A DNA stretch of 64,000 nucleotides from Maribacter litopenaei (GTDB lineage: Bacteria > Bacteroidota > Bacteroidia > Flavobacteriales > Flavobacteriaceae): positions 2,787,001-2,851,000 of the forward strand of contig NZ_CP104205.1 of assembly GCF_025244665.1 (NCBI RefSeq). The letters are read 5' to 3'. The notes beneath the pieces are model-generated. The model worked only from the letters and a program-made list of their open reading frames with translations. It made no database searches and was not told where the DNA came from. The translations under genes were made by a program, and so were the position numbers. Of the stretch, positions 1 to 10,251 are shown piece by piece. Positions within the stretch are counted from its first letter, which is position 1, and every line of letters starts with the position of its first letter.

Positions 1-380
1 CTACTACTCGCTTTAGGGTTCTTAAAGTGCATGGCCAATAGTGGTAATAATTTAGAGGGGAAAATTTCCGGTCGTAAAAAAGGTAACATTAAAAACTGAA
101 AAGTTCTTTTCCATTCCAACCCATGTGGTTTGATTCTGCGACCATATTTTTCAAAAGCCACCAAATGCGCAATTTCATGTACTAGTGTAATCAAAAACCG
201 ATACTTATTAAGCGTGGCATTAACTGTAATTAAGTGTTTGCCATCCGGTAGTCGTCTGTAATCACCATGTCCGGTAACCCTTTCGTTAACAATTTTAAGG
301 TGCACCCCATTGACCTTTATTAGCTGTAAACAAGGGTCGACTGATCTTTCCGGCAAATATTTACCCAATACCTCTTCCAT
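1..380 (-). CDS. SprT-like zinc metalloprotease-fold protein, 3' end cut by window edge
   Basis: The reading frame opens with ATG at 378-380 on the minus strand and runs off the window start after about 126 residues. It holds a zinc-metallopeptidase HExxH motif (HEIAH) followed by a conserved stretch KPHGLEWK, as in SprT-like proteins of Bacteroidota, which are usually about 200 residues long. The C-terminal third, where further zinc-ligand cysteines may sit, is outside the window. Function in bacteria is poorly defined; the fold is shared with the SPRTN DNA-protein crosslink protease. The gene stands alone, divided from the next minus-strand gene by about 90 bases of AT-rich DNA. Confidence 0.8.
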   Translation of the reverse strand, partial: MEEVLGKYLPERSVDPCLQLIKVNGVHLKIVNERVTGHGDYRRLPDGKHLITVNATLNKYRFLITLVHEIAHLVAFEKYGRRIKPHGLEWKRTFQFLMLPFLRPEIFPSKLLPLLAMHFKNPKASS

Positions 381-472
381 TAAAACAAAAATACCCGAAA
401 AAATAAGAATTTGTGGACAATGAACTTTATTAATAAAAATGGAAAAAATTACAGATACCCCTTATCAATTGA

Positions 473-1153
473 CTAAGGAGTAGAATTGGAAACCTGAATC
501 AACTTACCATTAAAAAGCGTATACCCTGTAAGTGCAAAATTCTTAATGTAGGCCGCCATTTCCAAAGCGGTAACGGGAGCATTATAGCCTGGAAAAGCTT
601 CTTCAAGCATTTCCGTTTGTACAGCTCCCAAGGCCAAGACATTGAAGGAAGGTCCTGTTTCTTTGTATTCCTCGGCCAGCAATTCAGTAAGTGTTATAAC
701 AGCACCCTTACTTGAACTATATGCAGAAAGTCCGGGGAACTTCATACTACCCTGAACACCACCCATTGAACTTATTGTTACTACATGACCATTTTTTGGC
801 ATATATGGAACTACCATTCCGGTCATGGCCGCTACGCCAAAAACATTAACGTCGTATACCCTTTTAAATTCCGCCAGTGAGGTTTCAGAAAAAGGTTTGT
901 TCAAGAGGGCTCCTGCATTATTGATTAAAATATCAACTTTTTTCCATTCTCTTTTAATAAAGTCTTCCAGTTTTTCAAAGTCAGAAGAGTGTGTCAGATC
1001 AAACGGAAAGGTCTTTATAGATGTATTCTTTAAATTTCGAATAGGCTCATCATTTACGGAAAGTGCCAAAACGGTATGCCCTTCATTGGCAAAAAGTTTC
1101 GCCAATTCAAAACCTATACCTCGGCTTGAACCCGTAACAATTACGTTTGCCAT
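473..1153 (-). CDS. Short-chain dehydrogenase/reductase (SDR) family oxidoreductase
   Basis: This 226-residue protein is a classical NAD(P)-dependent SDR enzyme. The Rossmann cofactor motif TGSSRGIG is at residues 7-14, NNAG at 78-81, a catalytic Ser near 129 and the active-site pair Tyr145/Lys149 (YSSSK). It is slightly shorter than typical SDRs (about 250 residues). The substrate cannot be told from sequence. Its ATG overlaps the stop of the upstream M28 peptidase gene by one base (TAATG on the minus strand), so the two are probably co-transcribed and translationally coupled. Confidence 0.9.
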   Translation of the reverse strand: MANVIVTGSSRGIGFELAKLFANEGHTVLALSVNDEPIRNLKNTSIKTFPFDLTHSSDFEKLEDFIKREWKKVDILINNAGALLNKPFSETSLAEFKRVYDVNVFGVAAMTGMVVPYMPKNGHVVTISSMGGVQGSMKFPGLSAYSSSKGAVITLTELLAEEYKETGPSFNVLALGAVQTEMLEEAFPGYNAPVTALEMAAYIKNFALTGYTLFNGKLIQVSNSTP

Positions 1154-2195
1154 TAATTATATTTTATTTCCCTGTCAGTTGAATTTGCAATACCTCTTAC
1201 AATAGGAATCATTTTGTTCACAACATTAGCCATATGCTCAAAATCCATTTCGGCGGGTTCATCGTCCACTTTATGATAATATGGGAAATTTGTAAAATCA
1301 AAGGTGCTATAAGTTTGAGAGGGTATATTGAACTCTTGATAGAATGCATAATTATCAGACCTTTTAAAAAGATTGAACTCTTTAGCCTGTGGCAAAAACC
1401 CCACTACCTTTTCTCCAGCATAAGAATTACTTACTTCCGCCATATTAGTTAATTCATATCCTGTTAAATACACCAAATGGTCCTTTCCGACCATTGGAAC
1501 ACCAACCATTTCGTAATTAAGCATTGCATACAGGTCCAATCCCTCTTCCTTTAATATTTTGGCCAAATGCCGTGACCCTAAAAGTCCCTTTTCCTCTGCA
1601 CTGAAAAAAGCAAAAATGAGACTTCTTTTATTGGATTTTTCCTTACCAAAATATCCGGCAAGTTCCAACAAAGTGGAGGTCCACGAAGCATTGTCGTTAG
1701 CACCATTGGCAATAGCATCCCCATTCTCCGGGTTGACTATTCCCAAATGATCATAGTGTGCACCAAGAACCAAGTATTCTTTCTTTAGATTAGGATCAGT
1801 TCCTTCCAATACTCCCACTACGTTATAGGCAATGCCCTCATAATTTTCCGAGTATCCCTGTAGGATTCAAAATAAGGGTCAATTCCATTATTTTTAAGAA
1901 TCCCCTCAATAAATTCTGCCGCTTTCGAAATCCCTTCGCTTCCGGAACCTCTTCCCTCCAATTCATCAGAAGCCAAATATTCCATGAGGGACGCCATATT
2001 ATCTGCCGTAGAGAAAAGGATGTCGCTAGAGTTATCGTTATCCTCAATTTTTGTATCCTCTTTGATATTATCCGAAACCATTCTTCCCTTTAGTCCATCC
2101 GGATCATCAGGATTTAAAACGGTTTCATTAGTTATCTTTTTTGAACCGCAAGAAATCAATACAAATACAAGAAGAAAATTTAGGTAGAATTTCAT
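1153..2195 (-). CDS. M28 family zinc peptidase, secreted lipoprotein (frameshifted)
   Basis: Two overlapping frames join into one protein of about 347 residues. The N-terminus is a lipoprotein signal peptide ending LISC, so the protein is probably membrane anchored outside the cytoplasm. The M28 aminopeptidase-like core shows the zinc-ligand motifs GAHYDHLG, GANDNAS, the SAEEKGLLG acid pair and a C-terminal His in YYHKVDDEP. The frame breaks near 1850: after SYRDT the other frame continues NYEGIAYNVVGVLEG, the expected approach to the catalytic core. A one-base error explains this better than a real pseudogene, given the same pattern across the window. The stop overlaps the SDR start codon. 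Confidence 0.85.
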
Positions 2196-2220
2196 ATCAT
2201 GGAGTTATAATCATAAATAT

Positions 2221-2251
2221 AAAAAAAGCATCTCCTAAAAGAGATGCTTTT
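2221..2251 (-). terminator. Intrinsic terminator downstream of pdhC
   Basis: An 11-bp perfect stem (AAAAGCATCTC / GAGATGCTTTT) with a 6-base loop sits just after the pdhC stop. Read on the minus strand it ends in a run of seven T. It separates the pdhA-pdhC transcript from the M28 peptidase gene. Confidence 0.85.
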
Positions 2252-2273
2252 ATGTGCTTATTTGTAATTATGA

Positions 2274-3939
2274 CTATGCAAGCATAGTTACAGGATTTTC
2301 AACATAATACCTAAGAGTTTGTAAAAATTGGGCTCCCACGGCACCGTCTACAGTTCTATGGTCACATGCCAAGGTTAATTTCATGGTGTTCCCTATAACT
2401 ATTTCACCATTTTTAACTACTGGTTTCTCCACGATGGTACCAACTGATAGAATAGCTGAATTTGGTTGATTGATAATGGATGTAAATTCCTGTATACCGA
2501 ACATACCCAAGTTGGACACCGTAAAAGTGCTACCTTCCATTTCAGAAGGGGCTATCTTTTTATTTCTTGCCTTGCCGGCCAATTCTTTAACGGCGGAACC
2601 TATTTGGGTCAAACCAAGCAAATCTGCATGTTTTATAACAGGTACTACCAATCCCTCATCTACTGCTACGGCAACTCCCATGTGGATATGTTTGTACTGT
2701 TTGGTGGTATCACCGTTCCAAGTAGTGTTTACTTGAGGATGTTTTCTTAATGCCATAGAACAAGCCTTTAAAACCATATCGTTAAAAGACACCTTTGTAT
2801 CTCGGCAAAGTGTTTATCTGTGCGCGAGAGGCGATGGCATTATCCATATCCACCTCAATGGTCAAATAAAAATGAGGCGCTGTAAATTTAGAATTACCCA
2901 ATGCCTTGGCAATAGCCTTACGCATATTGGAATTCTTGGTTTCCTCAACACCTTCTTCACCAGCTGGAATTGCCATAGATACAGCTGGCGAACTTGTAGC
3001 TTTTTCAGTTTTTGCAGCCTCCGGAGTCGATTTAGCGGCTTCCGAAGGTTTATAATTTTCAATATCCTTTTTGATGATTCTACCATTGTCACCGAGAACC
3101 TGATACCTTGGACAGGTCAATACCTTTATCCTCGGCTATTTTCTTGGCAAGTGGAGATGCAAAAATACGGTTGCCATCTGATGTTGATGTTCCAGTATCC
3201 TCGCTAGATGATTTTTTGGATTCTGAAGACTTACTTGTTTCCGCTTCCTTGGATTCGGATTTAGCGCTTTTTTTGGCTCCTGGTTTTGCATTTAGAACAG
3301 CATCAACATCTGTTCCCTCTGGTCCAATTACCGCTAGAACGGCATCCACCGGAGAAGATTCTCCTTCTTGTATACCTATATATAATAACTTTCCGGAATA
3401 GAATGATTCAAATTCCATCGTAGCCTTATCGGTTTCAATCTCAGCAAGAATATCCCCTTCTTCAACATCATCACCCACTTTTTTTAGCCAGCTGGCCACG
3501 GTTCCTTCTTCCATGGTATCGCTAAGTCGTGGCATCTTCACTATTTCCACTCCTTCAGGAATTTCTCCTCCGAAGCCTCATCCCCCTCAGTGACTTCATC
3601 ATTAGAAGATTCATTAGTTGCTTCTTCTACTTTATCCTCTGAACTTTCTTCTTTCTTTTCTGAACTTCCACCACCATTCAACAGGGCGGAAATATCTTCT
3701 CCCTCTTCTCCTATAATAGCCAATAAAGTGTCAACAGGAGCTCCATCCCCTTCCTCAATACCAATATGAAGCAAGGTACCTTCATGGAAAGACTCAAATT
3801 CCATAGTGGCCTTGTCCGTTTCAATTTCGGCCAAGATATCACCTTCTTCTACTTTATCTCCTACGTTTTTCAACCACTTTGCGACCGTACCTTCTTCCAT
3901 GGTGTCGCTTAGTCGCGGCATGTTAATTACTTCAGCCAT
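2274..3939 (-). CDS. pdhC: Pyruvate dehydrogenase complex dihydrolipoamide acetyltransferase, E2 (three frameshifts)
   Basis: E2 core of pyruvate dehydrogenase, moving the acetyl group from E1 to CoA. Four overlapping frames give one protein of about 555 residues. Two lipoyl domains come first (each with ETDKATMEFESF, whose Lys is lipoylated), joined by Glu/Ser/Lys-rich linkers; next is the peripheral subunit-binding domain (FASPLAKKIAEDKGIDL), then the catalytic acetyltransferase domain ending in the active-site motif DHRTVDG. Frames break near 3545, 3110 and 2790. All domains are present and in order, so these are almost certainly sequence errors in an essential gene. The start lies 4 bases after the pdhA stop, so the two form an operon. 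E1-beta and E3 are not in the window. Confidence 0.95.
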
Positions 3940-3943
3940 TTAA

Positions 3944-4942
3944 TTACAATTTATGTTGAACGAATGGAAAATCTTCTTGCTCGTATACCATATCATACAA
4001 TTGCTGTACGGGTGGGTAATCAGATTTCTCAGCAAACTCCTCGCATTCCTTGACCAAATCCTTGACCCTTTTATCTATCTTCTTGATTTCCTCGTCCGTT
4101 GCGTATTTTTTCTCTTTGATAATATCCAAAACCTGGGTTATTGGATCAATTTTTTTATACTCCTCAACCTCCTCCTTAGTTCTATAATGCTGCGCATCCG
4201 ACATAGAATGTCCTCTATATCTGTATGTTTTCATTTCAAGGAAAGTTGGACCTCCGCCGGAACGAGCCCTTTCGATGGCTTTGCTCATTTCTTGGGCCAC
4301 GGTAACGGGATTCATTCCATCTACCGGTGCACAAGGCATTTCATAACCCAAGCCCAATTTCCAAATATCTGTAGAAAAAGAGGTTCTTGCTACGGATGTT
4401 CCCATAGCATACCCATTGTTCTCACAAACAAAAACTACAGGTAGTTGCCAAAGCATTGCCAAGTTAAAAGTCTCGTGAAGAGAACCCTGCCTTACGGCTC
4501 CGTCACCCATATAACATAACGTAACGGCATCGCTTCCGTGATACTTATCCCCAAATGCCATTCCTGCACCCAGTGGAATCTGACCTCCCACTATACCATG
4601 CCCTCCATGAAAACGATGTTCTTTGGAGAATATGTGCATGGACCCTCCCATACCTTTGGAAGTTCCGGTAACTTTCCCATAAAGCTCCGCCATAACTTTT
4701 CTAGGATCCACCCCCATTCCTATAGGCTGTACATGATTTCTATAGGCTGTGATCATTCTGTCCTTTGTCAAGTCCATAGCGTGCAAGGCTCCCGCCAAAA
4801 CCGCTTCCTGACCATTATATAGGTGAAGAAAACCTCTTACTTTTTGCTGGATGTAAACTGCTGCAAGCTTGTCCTCGAACTTACGCCAAAACGACATGTC
4901 CTCGTACCATTTCAAATAAGTTTCCTTGGTGATTTTTTCCAT
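3944..4942 (-). CDS. pdhA: Pyruvate dehydrogenase E1 component, alpha subunit
   Basis: This 332-residue protein binds thiamine diphosphate and, with E1-beta, decarboxylates pyruvate. The TPP motif starts at GDG (146-148) and ends at the Asn pair in CENN (173-176). The region with YRNH and the phosphorylation-loop-like YRYRGHSMSD is typical of E1-alpha. Length is normal for bacterial PdhA. The frame is intact. It is immediately upstream of pdhC. Bacteroidota commonly keep pdhA next to pdhC and cdd with pdhB elsewhere, in line with what is seen here. Confidence 0.95.
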   Translation of the reverse strand: MEKITKETYLKWYEDMSFWRKFEDKLAAVYIQQKVRGFLHLYNGQEAVLAGALHAMDLTKDRMITAYRNHVQPIGMGVDPRKVMAELYGKVTGTSKGMGGSMHIFSKEHRFHGGHGIVGGQIPLGAGMAFGDKYHGSDAVTLCYMGDGAVRQGSLHETFNLAMLWQLPVVFVCENNGYAMGTSVARTSFSTDIWKLGLGYEMPCAPVDGMNPVTVAQEMSKAIERARSGGGPTFLEMKTYRYRGHSMSDAQHYRTKEEVEEYKKIDPITQVLDIIKEKKYATDEEIKKIDKRVKDLVKECEEFAEKSDYPPVQQLYDMVYEQEDFPFVQHKL

Positions 4943-5010
4943 CGATTTAAAAATTTAATACAAATTAGTCGGACTCAAAAGCAATGTTCAAGAAGTACAT
5001 CACAAGAGAA

Positions 5011-5018
5011 CAAAAATA
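5011..5018 (-). promoter_or_regulatory. Possible -7 element upstream of pdhA
   Basis: On the minus strand the sequence reads TATTTTTG, matching the Bacteroidota -7 consensus TAnnTTTG, about 70 bases before the pdhA start codon. No clear -33 TTG partner is visible, so this is tentative. Confidence 0.3.
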
Positions 5019-5126
5019 CACATATAAATGAATGGATAAAAATAATAGAAATAAAAGCAAGAAGAAATTACACCCTTAACAAAAAATGAAATTTCCGTGT
5101 TTTAAAGGGGTATTAAGAATCTATTT

Positions 5127-5616
5127 TTATCCTAAATATGAATTATCAAAACCCAAAGGCAAAATATCGGATATAGAGGAGCACTCAATGATCTTACCAC
5201 TAGCACCCATCATTAATATTCTAATAGGCGATTTTTGCTTAAACTCGTACTCAAAAATAGCTTGACGACAATTTCCACATGGCGCTGCAGGTTCTGTAAT
5301 TTCCTTAATTGTGGAAGAAACGGTTATAGCCAGTGCCTTAATACTAATATTTGGGAATTTCGCCCCAGCATGAAATACCGCCACTCTCTCGGCACATAGT
5401 CCGAGATGGATAAGAGGCATTTTCCTGGTTACTTCCTATCACAATTTCCCCATTGCCCATTTCCAATGCTGCTCCTACTTGAAAATTGGAATAGGGGGCG
5501 TAGGCATTTTCCTTGGCTTCCCTAGATTTTTCAATTAAGATTTTATCGTTCTCAGGTAACTCATCCAATGAATCATACACAATGATATCAAAACTAATTT
5601 TTAGTCTGTTCGCCAT
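5127..5616 (-). CDS. cdd: Cytidine deaminase (frameshifted)
   Basis: Cytidine deaminase of pyrimidine salvage, converting cytidine or deoxycytidine to the uridine form. Two frames overlap near 5410 and together give about 162 residues, the normal length. Visible motifs are YAPYSNFQVGAA (substrate binding), the CAE catalytic Glu context after the frame change (GLCAERVAVFHAG), and the zinc-ligand motif PCGNC. I chose ATG at 5614-5616 (MANRLKISFD) because it matches the family N-terminus. The break near 5410 falls exactly in the active-site motif, which argues for sequence error rather than a functional variant. Confidence 0.92.
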
Positions 5617-5643
5617 AGGATTGATTTGAATTGTGAAGATACG

Positions 5644-5673
5644 AAACAAAAAAACCCGCTAACTGCGGGTTTT
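5644..5673 (-). terminator. Intrinsic terminator downstream of porV
   Basis: The stem AAAACCCGC / GCGGGTTTT with loop TAACT lies between porV and cdd. On the minus strand it is followed by a run of T, so it ends the porV transcript. Confidence 0.85.
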
Positions 5674-5693
5674 CAGATATTTTGTGTTCTTCC

Positions 5694-6845
5694 TTAATCG
5701 TTATAAAATTCCTCGCCCAAACTAAACGTTAAACCAAAACGCAAAGTGTTTTCCAATGGGTTTCTCACTTGAGAGGTAGAGAATAAATACGAAAGATCAA
5801 TTTGTGCGGATTTGAACTTGAATCCAGCCCCAAGGGTAAAAAACTTTCTAGACCCTTTTAATTCGCTTTCATTAAAATATCCTGTCCTTACCATAAAGGC
5901 ATCTTGATAGACATATTCTGCTCCCAAAGCCCATGTAAACTCCTTTAATTCCTCACTAAAACCGTCAGGAGCATCCCCAAAAGAACCAAAGATACCGCTA
6001 AAGCCACTCTCATTCTGATAAATATCATTATCCGCGGAATCGATTACACCGTCACCATTTTGGTCTTTAGGGGTAGGAACTAACAATTTATTAAATTCAG
6101 AAGTGATTCCTATGAGATTGTCCTGATCTAATATAAAATCAAACCCAACTCCAAATTTTAAGTTGCTAGGTAAAAAGTTTTCCTGGCCACCTTCATCATA
6201 TTGCATTTTGCCCCCAATATTGGAAATATTGAAACCTGCCCTCCAACGACCATCGAAGTTATTATAGGCAATTTCCCTGGAACGATAGAAACCGGCAACA
6301 TCTACCGCAAAGGAACTAGCCGCTTGGGAATCTACCGAGCCACTTTGTTGGGGCAATCGTAAGTTTGAACGTATGTACCTACCCGCTACCGCCATGGAAA
6401 ATGTTGGGCTCAATTTTAGGGAATAAGATCCATCCAACGCCAATTCGTTAGGTTTTGCCAAAGTACCTGGATCATTGGCAAATTGTCGAAGTTCTATTTC
6501 ACCCAAGGTAAAATACCTTAAGCTAACTGCAAAAGCACTTTGCTCATTAATTTTATTGTAATAACTACCGTTTAAAAGGGAAATATCTGTTATAATACTT
6601 TCCAAATAAGGAGTGTAGCTTACCCCTATTCCCATTTTTCTTTCTGCAAAAGCAAATTTAGCGGGATTCCATTGCTGGGAAAAGGCATCCGTTGAGGTTG
6701 CAACCCCCATATCTCCCATACCCGCGGAACGGGCATCGGCAGCAATAGTCAAAAATGGGATCGCAGTGGTTATTACTCGTTGATCTTCCTGTGCATTGGC
6801 TTTTACCAATAACACGAGCATTAAAATAAAAATGACTTTTTTCAT
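5694..6845 (-). CDS. porV: PorV (LptO) outer-membrane protein of the type IX secretion system
   Basis: PorV is a FadL-like outer-membrane beta-barrel that shuttles cargo proteins from the type IX secretion translocon to the attachment complex. The protein of about 383 residues has a signal peptide (MKKVIFILMLVLLVKANAQ), the family hallmark region near the N-terminus (IPFLTIAADARSAGMGDMGVA), a conserved QQWNPAKFAF stretch and an aromatic-rich C-terminus typical of barrels. A longer frame beginning at an in-frame TTG exists, but ATG at 6843-6845 directly precedes the signal peptide and is preferred. The gene is divergent from gldJ. The sortase gene porU, which I expect between the two, is missing (see findings). 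Confidence 0.93.
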   Translation of the reverse strand: MKKVIFILMLVLLVKANAQEDQRVITTAIPFLTIAADARSAGMGDMGVATSTDAFSQQWNPAKFAFAERKMGIGVSYTPYLESIITDISLLNGSYYNKINEQSAFAVSLRYFTLGEIELRQFANDPGTLAKPNELALDGSYSLKLSPTFSMAVAGRYIRSNLRLPQQSGSVDSQAASSFAVDVAGFYRSREIAYNNFDGRWRAGFNISNIGGKMQYDEGGQENFLPSNLKFGVGFDFILDQDNLIGITSEFNKLLVPTPKDQNGDGVIDSADNDIYQNESGFSGIFGSFGDAPDGFSEELKEFTWALGAEYVYQDAFMVRTGYFNESELKGSRKFFTLGAGFKFKSAQIDLSYLFSTSQVRNPLENTLRFGLTFSLGEEFYND

Positions 6846-7210
6846 TAATTCAATAGTTGATATAAAGTGGGCCAATTTAGTATTTCAAATCTTTATTCCC
6901 CTTAATTTTATATGTAAACGCTGTTTTCAACGTTATCTTGCACCTTAAGGATATATTTTTAGTTTTTTTTTAAAGTAATCGAGAATTAGGCATCTAAATT
7001 CTTCCTTTATGTTATGCCACGAATATACTATATCCGCATTTGGTGCGTTATCCCTCATAGAAAAGAATTACATAAAAAATATTTTAATCGATGAAATATA
7101 ATAATCAAAACATCGTTTTAACCAGCGAAAGCGATAAAATTTAATTAAAATCCAAATCAAATTAGACTAGCAAACTATTAGTTTAAACAGATTGAACTCA
7201 AGTCCTAATT
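6846..7210. other. Divergent porV/gldJ intergenic region, no gene
   Basis: This AT-rich stretch of 365 bases has no supportable reading frame. It presumably holds the promoters for porV (leftward) and gldJ (rightward). A remnant of porU was looked for on the minus strand and not seen. Confidence 0.7.
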
Positions 7211-8875
7211 ATGAAAAAACAGTTTATTAAAGTTGTACTCTCATGCACCGTAATTGCGGGAGGTTTTACAGTTACCAGCTGTTCCAAATCTACATCCTCC
7301 AAAAATGTGTCTAGAGCTACAGGTTGGAAGATAAATGAAAAGGAAGGTGGTTTTCAATATAATACCGATTTTAAAGAGCAAGAAACCGCTCCGGGACTGG
7401 TATTTGTGGAAGGAGGGACCTTTACTAAGGGAAAGGTACAAGATGATGTGATGCATGATTGGAACAACACACCAACATCACAACATGTTCAATCCTTTTA
7501 CATGGATGAGACCGAGGTTACCAATGTGATGTATCCGGAGTATTTGGATTACCTAAAAAGTGTTTATCCACCTGAAAATCCTAAATATGCAAATATTTAT
7601 AAAGGTGCACTACCCGATACCTTGGTTTGGAGAAACAGGTTAGGATTTAATGAAACTATGACCAATAACTACTTGAGACATCCTGCATATGCAGAGTATC
7701 CGGTAGTTGGTGTCAACTGGATTCAAGCAACCCAGTTCGCAGAATGGAGAACTGACCGAGTGAATGAAATTATGTTGGAAAGGGAAGGATATTTGGCCAA
7801 AGACGCAAAATACCAAGCCTTAAATGGAGAGGTTGCGGGTACATTTAGCACAGAAGCTTATTTGAACCGACCTGAGTCCGTTTATAACGGACAAATTGAT
7901 TCCCTGCAAGGTAAAATGAAAAAGGATAGTGTCCCTGCCTTTGCCAAAAGAAGCAGCGGAGTAATCATGCCGGAATATAGGCTTCCAACGGAAACGGAAT
8001 GGGAATATGCGGCACAGGCCCAGGTTGGTCAAAGAGAGTATAACAACTATAGAGGAAGAAAAAAATATCCTTGGGAAGGAGATTATACCAGAAATGGACA
8101 AAGGGTTGGTAGAGGTGACCAATTGGCCAACTTTAAACAAGGTAAAGGTGATTACGGCGGAATTGCAGGATGGTCTGACGATGGTGCGGATATTACTGCC
8201 GAAGTTATGTCTTACAAACCGAACGACTTAGGTCTGTATGACATGGCAGGTAACGTAGCAGAATGGGTAGCCGATGTTTACCGACCTATAGTTGATGATG
8301 AAATAAGTGATTTTAACTATTACCGAGGTAACATTTACATGAAAACCGCCATAGGGGAAGATGGAAAAGTAAATATTCTAAGGGATTCTATCGTATACGA
8401 TACTTTACCAAATGGAAAAGTTGTGGCCGTAAATCTTCCGGGTGAAATAAAAATGGTTCCTATCGACGAGGAGGAGACCTACTTAAGAACCAATTTCTCT
8501 TCAAGCGACAACAGAGGTTATAGAGATGGAGACCCGGGATCTTCCAGGTTCTTTGACAGATTTAGTGATGAGGAAGAAAACTCTAAGCAAACCATGTATA
8601 ATTCTCCAAAACACAAAGTTGAGAGGGATTCTACTGGAAACTTGATAAGACAATATGACCAGTCCAACAATAGAACTTCTCTTATAAACGACGAAGTACG
8701 AGTTTACAAAGGAGGTTCTTGGAGAGATAGGGCATATTGGTTAGACCCTGCACAAAGAAGATATTTGCCACAGTATATGGCAACGGATTATATTGGTTTT
8801 AGGTGTGCAATGTCTAGAGTTGGATCTAAATCAAAGACTAAAAACAAAACAGTAAGAGGAAAAAAAGCAAAATAA
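7211..8875 (+). CDS. gldJ: Gliding motility lipoprotein GldJ
   Basis: GldJ is an outer-membrane lipoprotein needed for gliding and for stability of the GldK/type IX secretion machinery. The 554-residue protein begins with a lipoprotein signal peptide with lipobox VTSC (Cys24), then an FGE-sulfatase-like domain: LVFVEGGTFTKG, the MDETEVTNVMYPEYLDYLK block, RLPTETEWEYAAQA, LGLYDMAGNVAEWVADVY and the C-terminal YKGGSWRDRAYWLDPAQRRY and IGFRCAMS. A basic tail of Lys residues ends the protein. The frame is intact. It is followed by a terminator and then murF, the same order I know from Flavobacterium johnsoniae. Confidence 0.95.
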   Translation: MKKQFIKVVLSCTVIAGGFTVTSCSKSTSSKNVSRATGWKINEKEGGFQYNTDFKEQETAPGLVFVEGGTFTKGKVQDDVMHDWNNTPTSQHVQSFYMDETEVTNVMYPEYLDYLKSVYPPENPKYANIYKGALPDTLVWRNRLGFNETMTNNYLRHPAYAEYPVVGVNWIQATQFAEWRTDRVNEIMLEREGYLAKDAKYQALNGEVAGTFSTEAYLNRPESVYNGQIDSLQGKMKKDSVPAFAKRSSGVIMPEYRLPTETEWEYAAQAQVGQREYNNYRGRKKYPWEGDYTRNGQRVGRGDQLANFKQGKGDYGGIAGWSDDGADITAEVMSYKPNDLGLYDMAGNVAEWVADVYRPIVDDEISDFNYYRGNIYMKTAIGEDGKVNILRDSIVYDTLPNGKVVAVNLPGEIKMVPIDEEETYLRTNFSSSDNRGYRDGDPGSSRFFDRFSDEEENSKQTMYNSPKHKVERDSTGNLIRQYDQSNNRTSLINDEVRVYKGGSWRDRAYWLDPAQRRYLPQYMATDYIGFRCAMSRVGSKSKTKNKTVRGKKAK

Positions 8876-8898
8876 TTTTTCTTACCAGCACATAATAT

Positions 8899-8928
8899 AA
8901 AAGCCCTTTTCATAAAGGGCTTTTTTTT
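8899..8928 (+). terminator. Intrinsic terminator after gldJ
   Basis: The stem AAGCCCTTT / AAAGGGCTT with loop TCAT is followed by a run of T. It lies between gldJ and murF. Confidence 0.9.
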
Positions 8929-8940
8929 ATCTTCGAGTTC

Positions 8941-10213
8941 ATGAAAATAAATGAGCTGCACGAGATTTTTCTGAACTACCCAAGTATTTGTACGGATACC
9001 GGAAAAATTAAATCCGGAGATATTTTTTTTGCGCTTAAAGGTGATAATTTCAATGGAAACAAATACGCTGATGAAGCCTTAAAAAAAGGAGCATCGTATG
9101 CCGTAATTGATGAAGGGAAGTCTTCCGGGAATCAAAAAATTTTAGTAGATGATGTCCTAAAAACGCTCCAAGAATTAGGAAATTTTCATAGAAAATTTTC
9201 CAAAGCAACAGTTATTGGCCTAACGGGTAGCAATGGCAAAACCACGACAAAGGAACTCATAAACGCCGTCTTATCCCAAGAATATAACACAGTGGCCACT
9301 TACGGAAATCTTAACAATCATATTGGGGTTCCCCTGACATTACTTTCCATTAAAAAAGACACTGAAATTGCGATTGTAGAGATGGGAGCGAATCACCAAA
9401 AAGAAATCGCTTTTTTATGCTCCTTAGCAGAACCAGATTTTGGATACATTACGAATTTTGGGAAGGCACATTTGGAAGGTTTCGGCGGTGTGGAAGGGGT
9501 TATAAAAGGTAAAAGCGAATTATATGATTTCCTCATTGAGAACAATAAAGGAGTCTTTATGAACGCCGATGACCCCATACAAAAAGAGAAACTCAAAGAC
9601 TACATCAAAAAATACGGATTCAGCACTACTGATTCCAAATTCTATCCAATTTCCTTAGTAGAAGCAAATCCGTTTGTAGTTGTAAATTTCGAAAAAACCA
9701 CCGTATCGACGCAGCTTATAGGCGAGTATAACTTCACCAACTGCTGTGCCGCAATCATTATGGGCAAATATTTTAATGTGGGATTGGAAAAAATAAAAGA
9801 GGGTATTGAAAGCTATATTCCATCTAACAATAGATCACAAATTATTGAACGTAAGGGTCACAAAATTATTCACGGACGCATATAACGCCAATCCAACAAG
9901 TATGGCTGCAGCTATACAAAACTTTTCTAGGATGTTCACTGGGAACAAAATTCTTTTTTTAGGCGATATGTTCGAACTTGGAGAAAGTGCACCCGAGGAG
10001 CATCAAAAAATAGCGGATTTGACCAAGGAACTAGGTTTCAAAAACGTATATCTTATTGGCGGAAATTTCTTTAAAGTGAAAAGCAAATTCAAAAAAGTGG
10101 AATCGTTTGAACATTTAAAACACCATCTTCAAACGGTTGAAATCGATAGTTCCATAATCTTTATAAAAGGTTCTAGGGGAATGGCCTTGGAAAGAATTTT
10201 GGAACTTCTTTGA
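8941..10213 (+). CDS. murF: UDP-N-acetylmuramoyl-tripeptide--D-alanyl-D-alanine ligase MurF (frameshifted)
   Basis: MurF adds D-Ala-D-Ala to the peptidoglycan precursor with ATP. Two overlapping frames give about 424 residues, the normal length. Visible are the N-terminal substrate domain (KSGDIFFALKG), the ATP P-loop TGSNGKTTT (95-103), EMGANHQKEI, the central-domain FGKAHLEGFG block, and after the frame change the C-terminal DAYNANPTSM and LGDMFELG motifs. The break is near 9875: removing one base there restores KIITDAYNANP. Since MurF is essential, the break must be a sequence error. Confidence 0.95.
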
Positions 10214-10251
10214 AATACCTTTAGCTATCAAAATCAATGTGGAAAAGGAAG

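Noticed and set aside
825..1205. Plus-strand frame of 126 codons
   Set aside because: It is antisense to the well-supported SDR gene and has no recognisable protein features.
2274..3939. Programmed frameshifting or real pseudogenes
   Set aside because: The breaks occur in many unrelated genes without common slippery signals and spare every motif; assembly error is simpler.
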